Origin: Phycisphaeraceae bacterium
GTDB lineage: Bacteria; Planctomycetota; Phycisphaerae; Phycisphaerales; UBA1924
Reading direction: 5' to 3'
DNA length: 64,000 bases
NCBI GenBank assembly: GCA_019636565.1
Contig: JAHBXG010000021.1
Span: 1 to 64,000 of the forward strand
The translations under genes and the position numbers were made by a program. The notes beneath the pieces were generated by a model. The model saw only the letters and a list, made by a program, of their open reading frames with translations, was not told where the DNA came from and made no database searches. Positions 25,710-33,660 of the stretch are shown piece by piece. Within the stretch, counting starts at the first letter, position 1. Every line of letters starts with the position of its first letter.

Positions 25710-27017
25710 TCACGGGCAGAGCAACTGGTCGTACGCCGCCGCAAACATCACGAAGTCTGTGTCATCTACCAGACCGTCGTGGTTCAGATCCGCCGGGCAG
25801 CGCAGCGGCATGGTCGGGTCGGTGCAGTCGAGCACGTCGTAGCTGTTCGCGAAGACGACAAAGTCGGAGTCATCGACCTGCCAGTCGCTATTCGTGTCGG
25901 CCGGGCACGGATCGTGGAGGTGAATCAGGATCGTCTGAAATACGAAGTAGTCAAGATTCACGCCCGCCGCCGCAATGGTCGATCCGTCGGGCGAGATCGA
26001 CTGGAAGTCGCGAAGATCAAAGTTCTCTGGGAGCGTCACGCCGATCGAGTCGAGGTAGTCGTAGCCTTCAACAAGGCCCGTCTCGGCCGTCCAGATGATC
26101 GCCTTCACACCCTGGTTCGGATTGAACGCGAGCCGATTGTTCCCAACCGCGATCTTGCCATCGTCCGAGATGCTGGTGAACTGCGCGTTGCCATAGGTGT
26201 AGACTGTCTCGGGCAGGTAACCCACGACTTGCGTGTCGTAGCCGGCACCGTTCCAATGCCAGACTGTCGCAGCCTGCTGCCCGCCGAATTCGTCCGGCCC
26301 ATATCCCACCGCGAACGACCCGTCGATATTGACGCTGGTGACCTGCGTCGAGCCGAGCGCATCGGACAGGTAGTACTTGGTTCCGTCGCGCCAGACCGTC
26401 GGACTCCATGAACCGTGCCAGACGGCAGCGTTATCTTCCCAACCCGCAACGACCGAACCGTTGTAGCTCGCCGCGTTCACGCGGGCCCGTGGCGATGCGT
26501 AGTCGGTCAAACCGTCCGTGGGCGACCAGCCACAACCCTGCACTTTCGAGGAGAGGTTCGACGTGATGTAGTACCCGGTGACCATCCGGCCATCGCCGGA
26601 GAGCCCCCAGGCCGACCCGTACGTCTGGTCCTGAATTAGGACGAATTCCGGGGCGGGCGGAAATGCTTCCGACCATCCCTGGCCCTCGGTCCAAAGACCC
26701 AGCGTCAGGTTGTTGTCGCTGCTGAGTATCGAAGCCGAAACCCGCGTCCCGTCATACGAGATGTCCGGCGATCCGCCGCCGACGCCGATCGCCGGAACCG
26801 ATGCCTGCCCCAGCGGCACAACACTTGTCGCCGCAGTCCACCGAAATGTTTCGTACGACCCGTCTCCCGTGATGTTGCCCGCCGCAGCGGTTCCGTCATA
26901 CGACAGATCGGTGACATAGAACCCGACCGGAAGAGGTTCAATCCAAGGCGCGGCTTGCGCAGCGCCGCAAACGGCCAGAAGAAGAGAAGAGGCGACGGCG
27001 GCTGGAGAACGCTTCAT
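25710..27017 (-). CDS. Secreted HAF-type repeat protein with GC-type dockerin pair (paralogue)
   Basis: The 435-residue protein has a signal peptide (VASSLLLAVCGAAQAAP) and the same succession of repeats as the neighbour: LSYDGTAAAGNITGDGSYETF, ISYDGTRVSASILSSDN, LSGDGRMVTGYYI, ASYNGSVVAGWED and VNIDGSFAVGYGPDE. The C-terminal pair is DTNSDWQVDDSDFVVF (with a Trp in place of the usual Gly in the first loop) and DLNHDGLVDDTDFVMF, ending QLLCP. ATG 27017 has AGGAA upstream. Function unknown; an extracellular or surface site is inferred. Confidence 0.85.
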   Translation of the reverse strand: MKRSPAAVASSLLLAVCGAAQAAPWIEPLPVGFYVTDLSYDGTAAAGNITGDGSYETFRWTAATSVVPLGQASVPAIGVGGGSPDISYDGTRVSASILSSDNNLTLGLWTEGQGWSEAFPPAPEFVLIQDQTYGSAWGLSGDGRMVTGYYITSNLSSKVQGCGWSPTDGLTDYASPRARVNAASYNGSVVAGWEDNAAVWHGSWSPTVWRDGTKYYLSDALGSTQVTSVNIDGSFAVGYGPDEFGGQQAATVWHWNGAGYDTQVVGYLPETVYTYGNAQFTSISDDGKIAVGNNRLAFNPNQGVKAIIWTAETGLVEGYDYLDSIGVTLPENFDLRDFQSISPDGSTIAAAGVNLDYFVFQTILIHLHDPCPADTNSDWQVDDSDFVVFANSYDVLDCTDPTMPLRCPADLNHDGLVDDTDFVMFAAAYDQLLCP

Positions 27018-27050
27018 GAGCTGGGTTCCTGATGGGCTTGGAGGGAAAGA

Positions 27051-27084
27051 GTGAAAAGAAGCGCGCCGCCGTTGAGCGGCGCGC
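27051..27084 (-). terminator. Intrinsic terminator after the second PEP-CTERM-like gene
   Basis: A nine-pair stem GCGCGCCGC/GCGGCGCGC with loop TCAACG on the minus strand lies 22 bases past the stop at 27107 and is followed by TTCTTTTCACTCTTT. Confidence 0.75.
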
Positions 27085-27106
27085 GACGGGTTCGCAAGGA
27101 GTTGAA

Positions 27107-27751
27107 TTAGGCGCGACGACGACGGGCGAGCAGCACGCCGCCAAACGCGAGCAGCGTGGCCGAAGCCGGGGTCGGGACCTTCGTCCACGAAACATTGTCG
27201 ATGTACGCGTCAGCGGGGAAGCCGAAGCCGACGAAATCGATCTCATCGAACGTGCTGCCGCCGTCAGTGGTGATATTGAACCAGGACTGGCCGGTTGGGC
27301 CAAAAGCAGGATTGGTGATGAAAAGGCTGCCAACTTCCACGCCAGCCTTCTTCAGCACAAGTGCCGCGCCTCCGCCGAAGAAGGACGCCGGGCCCGAAGT
27401 GTCCCAATACTGGACCGAAAGCTGGGAAACCTGGCTGTCAAAAGTCATGTACAGGCCGAAACTGCCGTAGGCGACGTTGCCAGTGCCCAGCCAGCCAAAG
27501 CCCGGTGTCGCGTTCACTTGAGAGACAAACGCGCCCGGATCCGTACCCGTGACCAGCGACGAAACGCCGAAGCTCGCAAACGCATTGCCCGCGCATGCGC
27601 CTGTGGGGCTGCCCGGCGCATCGAAATTCAACACGTTCGCGTACGTCGGCTGGGCCGAGGCGGACTGGATAAACGAGTACCCGGCGTTCGCGGCATTCCC
27701 CGCAGCACAGGCGACAACGGCTGCCGCAGCAATCAATGAAATCTGACGCAT
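27107..27751 (-). CDS. Secreted protein with PEP-CTERM-like tail
   Basis: The 214-residue protein starts with a signal peptide (ISLIAAAAVVACAAGNAANA) and has a beta-rich body in which SQLSVQYWDTSG, LVLKKAGVEVGSLFI and FDEIDFVGFGFPADAYIDNV resemble the lectin-like PEP-CTERM proteins of the choice-of-anchor type. The tail is VPTPASATLLAFGGVLLARR followed by RRA, a PEP-CTERM-like sorting signal. AGAGGAGAG is a strong ribosome binding site seven bases before the ATG. Its promoter (27820-27848) is divergent from that of a regulator-like gene, with palindromic motifs between them, so control by that protein is plausible but not shown. Confidence 0.82.
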   Translation of the reverse strand: MRQISLIAAAAVVACAAGNAANAGYSFIQSASAQPTYANVLNFDAPGSPTGACAGNAFASFGVSSLVTGTDPGAFVSQVNATPGFGWLGTGNVAYGSFGLYMTFDSQVSQLSVQYWDTSGPASFFGGGAALVLKKAGVEVGSLFITNPAFGPTGQSWFNITTDGGSTFDEIDFVGFGFPADAYIDNVSWTKVPTPASATLLAFGGVLLARRRRA

Positions 27752-27819
27752 GAAAACTCTCCTCTTGTTCGGACCTGATTTGCCCAAGAAACACGCGTCC
27801 TCGGGGGGTGGATGGATCA

Positions 27820-27848
27820 AGGCTAATCGATCTCGGACGTCACGTCAA
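27820..27848 (-). promoter_or_regulatory. Promoter candidate for the PEP-CTERM-like gene
   Basis: On the minus strand TTGACG (27843-27848) is followed after 17 bases by TAGCCT (27820-27825), about 70 bases upstream of the ATG at 27751. Confidence 0.5.
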
Positions 27849-27849
27849 G

Positions 27850-27890
27850 TGTCAATTTTGACAATTTCTTTGACAAACCACTTCTTGTCA
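27850..27890. promoter_or_regulatory. Operator-like inverted repeats between divergent promoters
   Basis: TGTCAA-TT-TTGACA (27850-27863) is a perfect six-base palindrome. A second inverted pair, TGACAA-8-TTGTCA, spans 27871-27890. The TGACAA units at 27859 and 27871 are 12 bases apart, about one helical turn. The first palindrome abuts the -35 of the minus promoter and the second overlaps the -35 of the plus promoter. Confidence 0.5.
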
Positions 27891-27910
27891 CGTTGGTCAG
27901 TTGGTATACT
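27882..27910 (+). promoter_or_regulatory. Promoter candidate for the regulator-like gene
   Basis: TTCTTG (27882-27887), 17 bases, then TATACT (27905-27910), 23 bases before the ATG at 27934. Confidence 0.5.
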
Positions 27911-27933
27911 GAAACGTCTCGAACGAGGCCACG

Positions 27934-29229
27934 ATGGCTCTCCTGCGCCCAGAAAGAGGATGCATGTCCACCGCCACGCCAGACCCTAAAGTCCGAGAAC
28001 CAATTGAGCGGCTTTCCGAGGCACGTGGTGCCACGCTCGAAAGCGTGATTTCCGCGTTCCACCGAGCCCGAGCCGAGGTCGCATCGCTCTTTGCTTTGGT
28101 TGGAGTGGACCCCACCAAGACTCGTGAGTCCGCTCGTGAACTGGGGCTCAATAGAGGCCTCACCTGGCGACTGACCAGAATGGTTCAGGAATCGAATCCC
28201 GCATTGGCCGCGAGCGATGTTCCAGGTGGACAGAGCATGGCCAAATTCCTGGATGCGTGCCGCCAAAAGGGCGCTCCCGAAAAAGCCATTCATTCGGCTC
28301 ACGCAGCGTTGGCGGAATTTGAAGCGGCGCTCGCCGCCTGCTCGGGTGACCGCAAGACACTCGCGATGCTGATGGCCAATCACGGCGACGTGAAGGCAAC
28401 CGCCGAAGCCGAAAAGGCTCGCCGCAAACTCTTCGAGGGCGCATGCGGCGTCTGGGGCGTTCAGGCCCGAACCCGGTTTGTCTCGGTGTTTGTGTTCCCC
28501 TCCCCTGATGATCCCAACATGATGGACGCCGGACACGTGAACGGCTTTGTGGGGTTCCGCCGTCTGCGCACGCAGGCCGTGCCGCTCAGTTACGAAGCGG
28601 TGCACAAGTCAACCGGCGAGGCGATCAAGTTCTCGAAAGAGCCGCTTGATCCCAGCGGCCCGGGCGAGGGGCGATCGCAGGTCTACAAGGCCTTCTCAAG
28701 CCCGCCCGAGCCGGATATTCAAATGGTGGAATCGGGCGGATACCGCCGATTCGAACTCGCCTCGGGGCCCGTGGGCAATGAGGGGATGACAACCTGCGTC
28801 TTCGGAACCCGTTTGCGAAAGCTCTACGACCGCTACTCCGAAACACCCGAAACAGCCGGGTTCATGGTGCTGCTGAACCTGCCCGTCGAGCGCGTGATGT
28901 TCGACATGTTCATCCATCGCGACCTGGACGTGACAAAGGCGCCCAAAACGCAGTTGCTCGATCGACTCCTGTTTCCGCACGTGAACAACGAGGCAGACTT
29001 CGAGCGCCAATCGCTTCCCCTGGCGGAACCCACGCACCGATTGCCGCAAGGTCTGGCAGGCACGCTCTGTCCTTACATGTCGTGGTACTCGACGATGGTG
29101 TCGGACGTCACCGCCAAACTCGGCAAGCCGATCGATGAATTCACGGGCTGGCGCTTCGAGATGATGTACCCGCCCATCGCGACAACCCTGAGTCGCCGAT
29201 TCGATTTGCATGCGGCGCCCAAGCCATAA
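27934..29229 (+). CDS. Uncharacterised protein with possible N-terminal helix-turn-helix
   Basis: The 431-residue protein is soluble and has no signal peptide. I do not recognise the family. An N-terminal helical part contains TRESARELGLNRGLTWRLTR, which has the look of a helix-turn-helix (helix, GLN turn, recognition helix), followed by a helical stretch to about residue 180. The C-terminal part is mixed alpha/beta, with VSVFVFPSPDD, FMVLLNLPVERVMFDMFIHR and a conserved-looking WYSTMVSDVTAKLG segment. GAGG lies six bases before ATG 27934; ATG 27964 is the alternative. The divergent arrangement with an operator-like region suggests a regulator of itself and of the neighbouring secreted gene; this is inference. 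Confidence 0.7.
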   Translation: MALLRPERGCMSTATPDPKVREPIERLSEARGATLESVISAFHRARAEVASLFALVGVDPTKTRESARELGLNRGLTWRLTRMVQESNPALAASDVPGGQSMAKFLDACRQKGAPEKAIHSAHAALAEFEAALAACSGDRKTLAMLMANHGDVKATAEAEKARRKLFEGACGVWGVQARTRFVSVFVFPSPDDPNMMDAGHVNGFVGFRRLRTQAVPLSYEAVHKSTGEAIKFSKEPLDPSGPGEGRSQVYKAFSSPPEPDIQMVESGGYRRFELASGPVGNEGMTTCVFGTRLRKLYDRYSETPETAGFMVLLNLPVERVMFDMFIHRDLDVTKAPKTQLLDRLLFPHVNNEADFERQSLPLAEPTHRLPQGLAGTLCPYMSWYSTMVSDVTAKLGKPIDEFTGWRFEMMYPPIATTLSRRFDLHAAPKP

Positions 29230-29305
29230 GCGTCAATTAGAGGTGTACCTGCGGGGAAGGTCGAAACGCGGACGATGCGTTGCCGAAGAAGGCCTGCCAA
29301 TCTCG

Positions 29306-32230
29306 CTACGGACACACCAACTGCTCGTAACCCGCCACGAAAGCGACGAAGTCGTGGTCCGCCACCAACCCGTCGAAGTCGAGATCGCAGAACGAATCAG
29401 CGAGAGGCGTGAAAAGCAGGTCGTAGTTCGCTGCAAAGATCACAAAGTCGGCGTCATCCACCAGGCCATCGAAGTTGAAATCGCCGGGGCACTCCGGATG
29501 TAAGTCGTAGACCGCCTCGTAGCGGCCGCTCAGTCCGTTGACGAACGCGTACCGCTCCCCTTTGAACGTGCGTCGTTCGAACGGAACCGGGTCGCCCTCG
29601 AATGTCACCGACCGCAGCGTGCCGGAGGCTGAATAGAACGGGAGCATGACGCGAAGGTTGCGAGCGCCGCTCGCCGGGTTCAAGGAGAACGACAAATCCG
29701 AGCCATTCCACGCGAGTCCATCGAAAGTAGTTCCGCCGCGTCCGTCGAGCCACGTAAGCATCTGACGCGCAGTCACAATTGGCACGCCGCGCGACTGCGC
29801 CGAAGCGACAATCGCGTCGGCTCCGGACGAAGAAGGGCTGTCGGTGTGCATGTTCGCGCAGAATACTCCGACAAACTGCTCCGGACCCAGAGCGCCGTCT
29901 AGCAGGGCATTGATGTGCAGCGGATACGATTGGGCGGACTCATCGGTCATCTGCGTCGCGACCTGGTACACATCGATCATCGTGCCGTCGAGGTCGGCAA
30001 AGCGCATCGGAAAGCCTGAGCCGGTGAACATCCCGGGCCGATCCTGCACCCACTCCGGCGGCCAGAAGTAGTAGTTCGTGTCGAGACGTATGCCATTTGC
30101 GCGAGACACCTTTGGCATCGTTGCCCAGTCGGCCCAGGCGATGCAGTGATTGCGGTTTGTCAACGGCACCGGAATGCTTGGAAATGCAGACCCAAACTGA
30201 ACGAGTCCACTGGCGAGATCAGCGCTCACCGACGCCGGCGTCCAGACGCCGCAACCCGGCAGCGGATGCAGCGCGATTTCGAAGCCCTGTGCCACGAACG
30301 CCGCGGCCTGCGCGTCACCAATCGGTGTACTCGGGAACACATAGGAAGTAGATCTAACACACTCCCAGTCATCGACGGAGCAACCGGGCATGCTCTGTGA
30401 CAGGTGCTGTTGAAAACGCCCCGTTGTTCCGCCGTTGCCGTGATCGTCGCCCGTCATGACCACTGCCGCCAAATGTCCCTTGGGTAAATACCACAGGCGA
30501 GGCATCGGAATCGAGCTTCGTGTGAAATCGGTGATCAAGTTGGCGAGGAGTCTCTGCTGCTCGTCGGCCTGAGGGATCGCGACCTTGCCGAGATTGATCC
30601 AATCGGGCTGCGGGTCGCCCGCCGCAGCTCCGAAAAACATGTCGCTTGAGCGCAGGGGCGAAATGCCGTCACGCTCCTGTCCCGCCCATTCGGGGTTCCC
30701 TTGTCTTGTGTAGACAATCGATCGGGCCAGATCGAACGCGAACGCCGCGACGCATCCCCCCGAAGCACCGACCTCGCGGATCGTGACGGCTGGCGCACCG
30801 GCAGGCACCTGCGGATCGGTGTAGAGCGAGGCAACCGCAAGAGCGCCGTTCAGCGAATTCAGATCCGCGACCGAGTGATACTGAATTGTCTCCGAAACAA
30901 GCCCGCGCCCCGGTGGCCGCGTCGTGTCGATCGCCAGATACCCATTCGAATACGTTGATCCCGAGGCACTCAAACCGGCCAGCGCGAGAATCGCGCCCCG
31001 CGGGCGCATCGCGATGAGACTTCCGCCGCTCTCGGTGATCCATTCGGTGAGAAGCGACTCCTGCGCTGCAGTCAAGGAGAAGTCGCCGAGGATCGCAACG
31101 GTGTGCTCGGAAAGCAGAGTCGGACTCAGCGAAGAAGCGTCGGTCACGAGAAATGCGCTCATTCCTTCGGCGCGGAGAATCTCCGAGTAGTACCGGCTGA
31201 AGCGATTGGCCTCGCTCGCGATGATGAGGATCGGCCCGCCCGGGCCTTCGTCCGGAGGAATCGAAGCCGTGACAAAGGACCATGTGCGATCCGTCGCGAG
31301 AGCGTTGCCGGAAGTGTCCGTCATCCCGTTGGGTCCGCCGCGAATGAATGCCGTGTAGGCCTTGAGATGAGACATCGGCGCATCGGGCAAAAAGATGGCG
31401 CGTCGGAGAGCCGGGTTGAAACTCACTGTGCCCGGCACCTCGGCACCAAATTCCTCGCGAAGTTCAAAGGTTGCGTTCGAGACACTCGCCGGATCCAGCG
31501 GCTCGTTGAAATTCGCGCTGATCGCGGCCGCGATGGGCACGCCGGTCGCCCCGCTGTTGGGGTCGAGGCTCGTGATCGATGGCGGCGTGATGTCGGGCGC
31601 GTCGCAGTCGCCATCGAACACGAGATCCACAAAGTAGCAGGCGGATTGATACGTATCGGTCGGAAAGCCGCCACCATATTTGTACAGGCCGTTGGGTCCG
31701 TCTTCGCCGCTGGCCAGTCCGCGCAGCGGCGGGCGAACCAGCGCGCCAGCGAAGAACCCGTCCTCGAATGCGTACCACCCCGAAGCCGACAGGCACGAGA
31801 CCACATACGCCAGGTTCGCTTCGATCCCCACCGGTGTGTCGAACAGCACCGTCTGCCAGCCCGACGCAGTTTCGTTCACGAAGGGCTTCGATGCCAGCAG
31901 AGTCCCGTCGCGCGAATACAACCGGCCGGTGTGCGCTCCGGTACTCAGGGGGCCCTTAAAGAAGCGAACGCCCCGAACTTCTCCCCCGATGGCCGATACG
32001 AACTTCGTTCCCACTTCGATGGGAACGCCGTCATTCGCGTTGGGGTTCGGCGGCATCTGGCTGTCTTCGAAGAGCGTGGAATAGCACGGTTCACGCGGCA
32101 GCGGGTCTTGACTGGCGACGCCCGGATCGGGGCCGAGCCCGCCCGACGCAACCACTCCCAGAGCCAGGAACACCAAGTACGGGCGATGCGACGACGAACG
32201 GATCAACGTATCGAACGAAAATAAACGCAT
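29306..32230 (-). CDS. Multidomain secreted protein: DUF4082, Ig-like, amidotransferase-like, deacetylase-like, GC-type dockerin
   Basis: The 974-residue protein has a signal peptide, then a DUF4082 beta-sandwich (about 50-215; VPIEVGTKFVSAIGGEVRGV, GWQTVLFDTPVGIEAN) and a Big-type Ig-like domain (about 216-325; PPSITSLDPNSGATGVPIAA). Residues about 330-560 resemble a ThuA/glutamine-amidotransferase-like fold (ILIIASEANRFSRYYSEIL, HTVAILGDFSL). Residues about 590-850 look like a polysaccharide-deacetylase-like barrel: AAVVMTGDDHGNGG at the first strand, then FEIALHPLPG and NRNHCIAWADW. The end carries DFNFDGLVDDADFVIF and DLDFDGLVADHDFVAF, then QLVCP. The enzymatic parts are read from pattern only. 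The DUF4082 domain is shared with the next gene. Confidence 0.8.
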   Translation of the reverse strand: MRLFSFDTLIRSSSHRPYLVFLALGVVASGGLGPDPGVASQDPLPREPCYSTLFEDSQMPPNPNANDGVPIEVGTKFVSAIGGEVRGVRFFKGPLSTGAHTGRLYSRDGTLLASKPFVNETASGWQTVLFDTPVGIEANLAYVVSCLSASGWYAFEDGFFAGALVRPPLRGLASGEDGPNGLYKYGGGFPTDTYQSACYFVDLVFDGDCDAPDITPPSITSLDPNSGATGVPIAAAISANFNEPLDPASVSNATFELREEFGAEVPGTVSFNPALRRAIFLPDAPMSHLKAYTAFIRGGPNGMTDTSGNALATDRTWSFVTASIPPDEGPGGPILIIASEANRFSRYYSEILRAEGMSAFLVTDASSLSPTLLSEHTVAILGDFSLTAAQESLLTEWITESGGSLIAMRPRGAILALAGLSASGSTYSNGYLAIDTTRPPGRGLVSETIQYHSVADLNSLNGALAVASLYTDPQVPAGAPAVTIREVGASGGCVAAFAFDLARSIVYTRQGNPEWAGQERDGISPLRSSDMFFGAAAGDPQPDWINLGKVAIPQADEQQRLLANLITDFTRSSIPMPRLWYLPKGHLAAVVMTGDDHGNGGTTGRFQQHLSQSMPGCSVDDWECVRSTSYVFPSTPIGDAQAAAFVAQGFEIALHPLPGCGVWTPASVSADLASGLVQFGSAFPSIPVPLTNRNHCIAWADWATMPKVSRANGIRLDTNYYFWPPEWVQDRPGMFTGSGFPMRFADLDGTMIDVYQVATQMTDESAQSYPLHINALLDGALGPEQFVGVFCANMHTDSPSSSGADAIVASAQSRGVPIVTARQMLTWLDGRGGTTFDGLAWNGSDLSFSLNPASGARNLRVMLPFYSASGTLRSVTFEGDPVPFERRTFKGERYAFVNGLSGRYEAVYDLHPECPGDFNFDGLVDDADFVIFAANYDLLFTPLADSFCDLDFDGLVADHDFVAFVAGYEQLVCP

Positions 32231-32314
32231 CGATCAGCCCCCGGTTCAGCACGCACCCGCGGAATGGAAAACCAGGCCCTCCCAATGAGCCGGGTTTGCC
32301 ACCACCGTCAAATA

Positions 32315-32345
32315 CACCCGGCCCCGAGTGCATCGGGGCCGGGTG
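32315..32345 (-). terminator. Hairpin terminator after the DUF4082 gene
   Basis: A perfect 13-pair stem CACCCGGCCCCGA/TCGGGGCCGGGTG with a five-base loop lies 30 bases past the stop at 32376, followed on the minus strand by TATTTG. The T-tract is short but the stem is very strong. Confidence 0.65.
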
Positions 32346-32375
32346 CGAACTTCTTGATTTGATCGCGGCCGAAGA

Positions 32376-33323
32376 TCAAGGACAGAGCAACTCGTTGTAC
32401 GCATTGGCGAAGATCACAAAGTCCTCGTCGTTGACTTCCTGATCTCCGTTCAGATCACCCGGGCAATCCGGCGGCATCTCCGGTGCGTCGCAGAGCAGGA
32501 TGTTGTACATGTTGGCGAAGAGCACAAAGTCTTCATCATCAACCAGGCCGTCGTCGTTGAAGTCGGCCGGGCACGTCGGGGCCGCGCCCGCCGCTCCCCA
32601 GTAGCCCCCCACGAGCGAGAAGTAGGGCGGGCCGGTCATGCGCCCCGCATCTGGCTGGCCCGAAGTCCCGCTCAGGAAGAACAGCCCGTTGGTGCTGGTT
32701 CCGCCGCCGCAGTCGATGGTGAACCAGGAGAGGTCGTACGGGCACTCGCTTTCGAGAACAACGTCAACCAGGTAGCTGCTGTTCAAGTAGCTGCTGGTCG
32801 GAAAGCCCCCACCGTAGCTGTAGACGCCGTTCGGACCATCTTCCCCGGCAGCAAGCCCGCGCAGTGGCGGATTGACAACGGCGGTGTCGAAGACGTTGTG
32901 AGTGGCCTCGTACCACCCATCGGGGGAATAGACGGAAATGACGTAGGTCTGATTTGCGTTGATTGGAATCGGACTTGAGAACGCAACCTCGTTCCACCCC
33001 GGCCCGACAAAGGCCGGAAGGAGCGCGGAACCCAGGGGCGTGCCCCCGGCCGTCCAGAGCGTCGCAGTGCACGCCCCGTTGTTGCTCGCGCCCATGTAGA
33101 AGCGAGCCGCAATCACATCGCCCGAGAACGTGGATTGGAATTTGGTCCCAACCTCGATGGCAGGCCCATCGTTGTTGTTCTGAAGGGCCGGAACCGTGTT
33201 GGGTGAAAAAATGCTGGTCGTACAAAGCGGAGGCGTTGCGAGAGCAGGTGAAACGCTTGCGGCGTTCGCGAGGATCAACCCCGCGGCCACCGTCAAGGCA
33301 CCCTTGATTTTTTTTTCGGTCAT
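32376..33323 (-). CDS. Secreted DUF4082 protein with GC-type dockerin pair
   Basis: The 315-residue protein has a signal peptide (GALTVAAGLILANAASVSPA, cut near ALA) and one DUF4082 domain (about 40-190; AIEVGTKFQSTFSGDVIAAR, GPGWNEVAFSSPIPINANQ, LRGLAAGEDGPNGVY). This domain is closely related to that at the N-terminus of 29306-32230, where LRGLASGEDGPNGLY is found. Two calcium loops follow: DFNDDGLVDDEDFVLF and DLNGDQEVNDEDFVIF, ending ELLCP. ATG 33323 is chosen over TTG 33329 because AAGGAG lies at a normal distance only from the ATG. Confidence 0.85.
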   Translation of the reverse strand: MTEKKIKGALTVAAGLILANAASVSPALATPPLCTTSIFSPNTVPALQNNNDGPAIEVGTKFQSTFSGDVIAARFYMGASNNGACTATLWTAGGTPLGSALLPAFVGPGWNEVAFSSPIPINANQTYVISVYSPDGWYEATHNVFDTAVVNPPLRGLAAGEDGPNGVYSYGGGFPTSSYLNSSYLVDVVLESECPYDLSWFTIDCGGGTSTNGLFFLSGTSGQPDAGRMTGPPYFSLVGGYWGAAGAAPTCPADFNDDGLVDDEDFVLFANMYNILLCDAPEMPPDCPGDLNGDQEVNDEDFVIFANAYNELLCP

Positions 33324-33610
33324 GTTCAAAAACTCCTTTTCAGAGACACTCGGGCGTTCATCCCGCCGCCGGAGCGACGAGGACGAATCCCTTCAACCCA
33401 AACACTTCGATCCGCCTGTCGCCGAATACCGAAGGCCTCGGAAGCGGCAGGGCTATTAAGAGCGGCTCGACAGTGATTGGAACGGACTTCGGGTCCGGAA
33501 CCCGAGCGAATCGCCGCGAAAGTAAACGGATTGAACTCGTTCAAACTCATGGCGAAACTTCAAGAGCAACCGGAAACCGAGTGAACATCACGGTGAGACA
33601 GGGAGAGGAG

Positions 33611-33642
33611 AAAATCTTCGGCCCGCAGTCGCGGGCCGAAGA
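33611..33642 (-). terminator. Intrinsic terminator after the collagen-like gene
   Basis: A perfect 12-pair stem TCTTCGGCCCGC/GCGGGCCGAAGA with a four-base loop, 19 bases past the stop at 33661, is followed on the minus strand by TTTTCTCCTC. Confidence 0.8.
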
Positions 33643-33660
33643 CCCCACCCAAATCGATGA

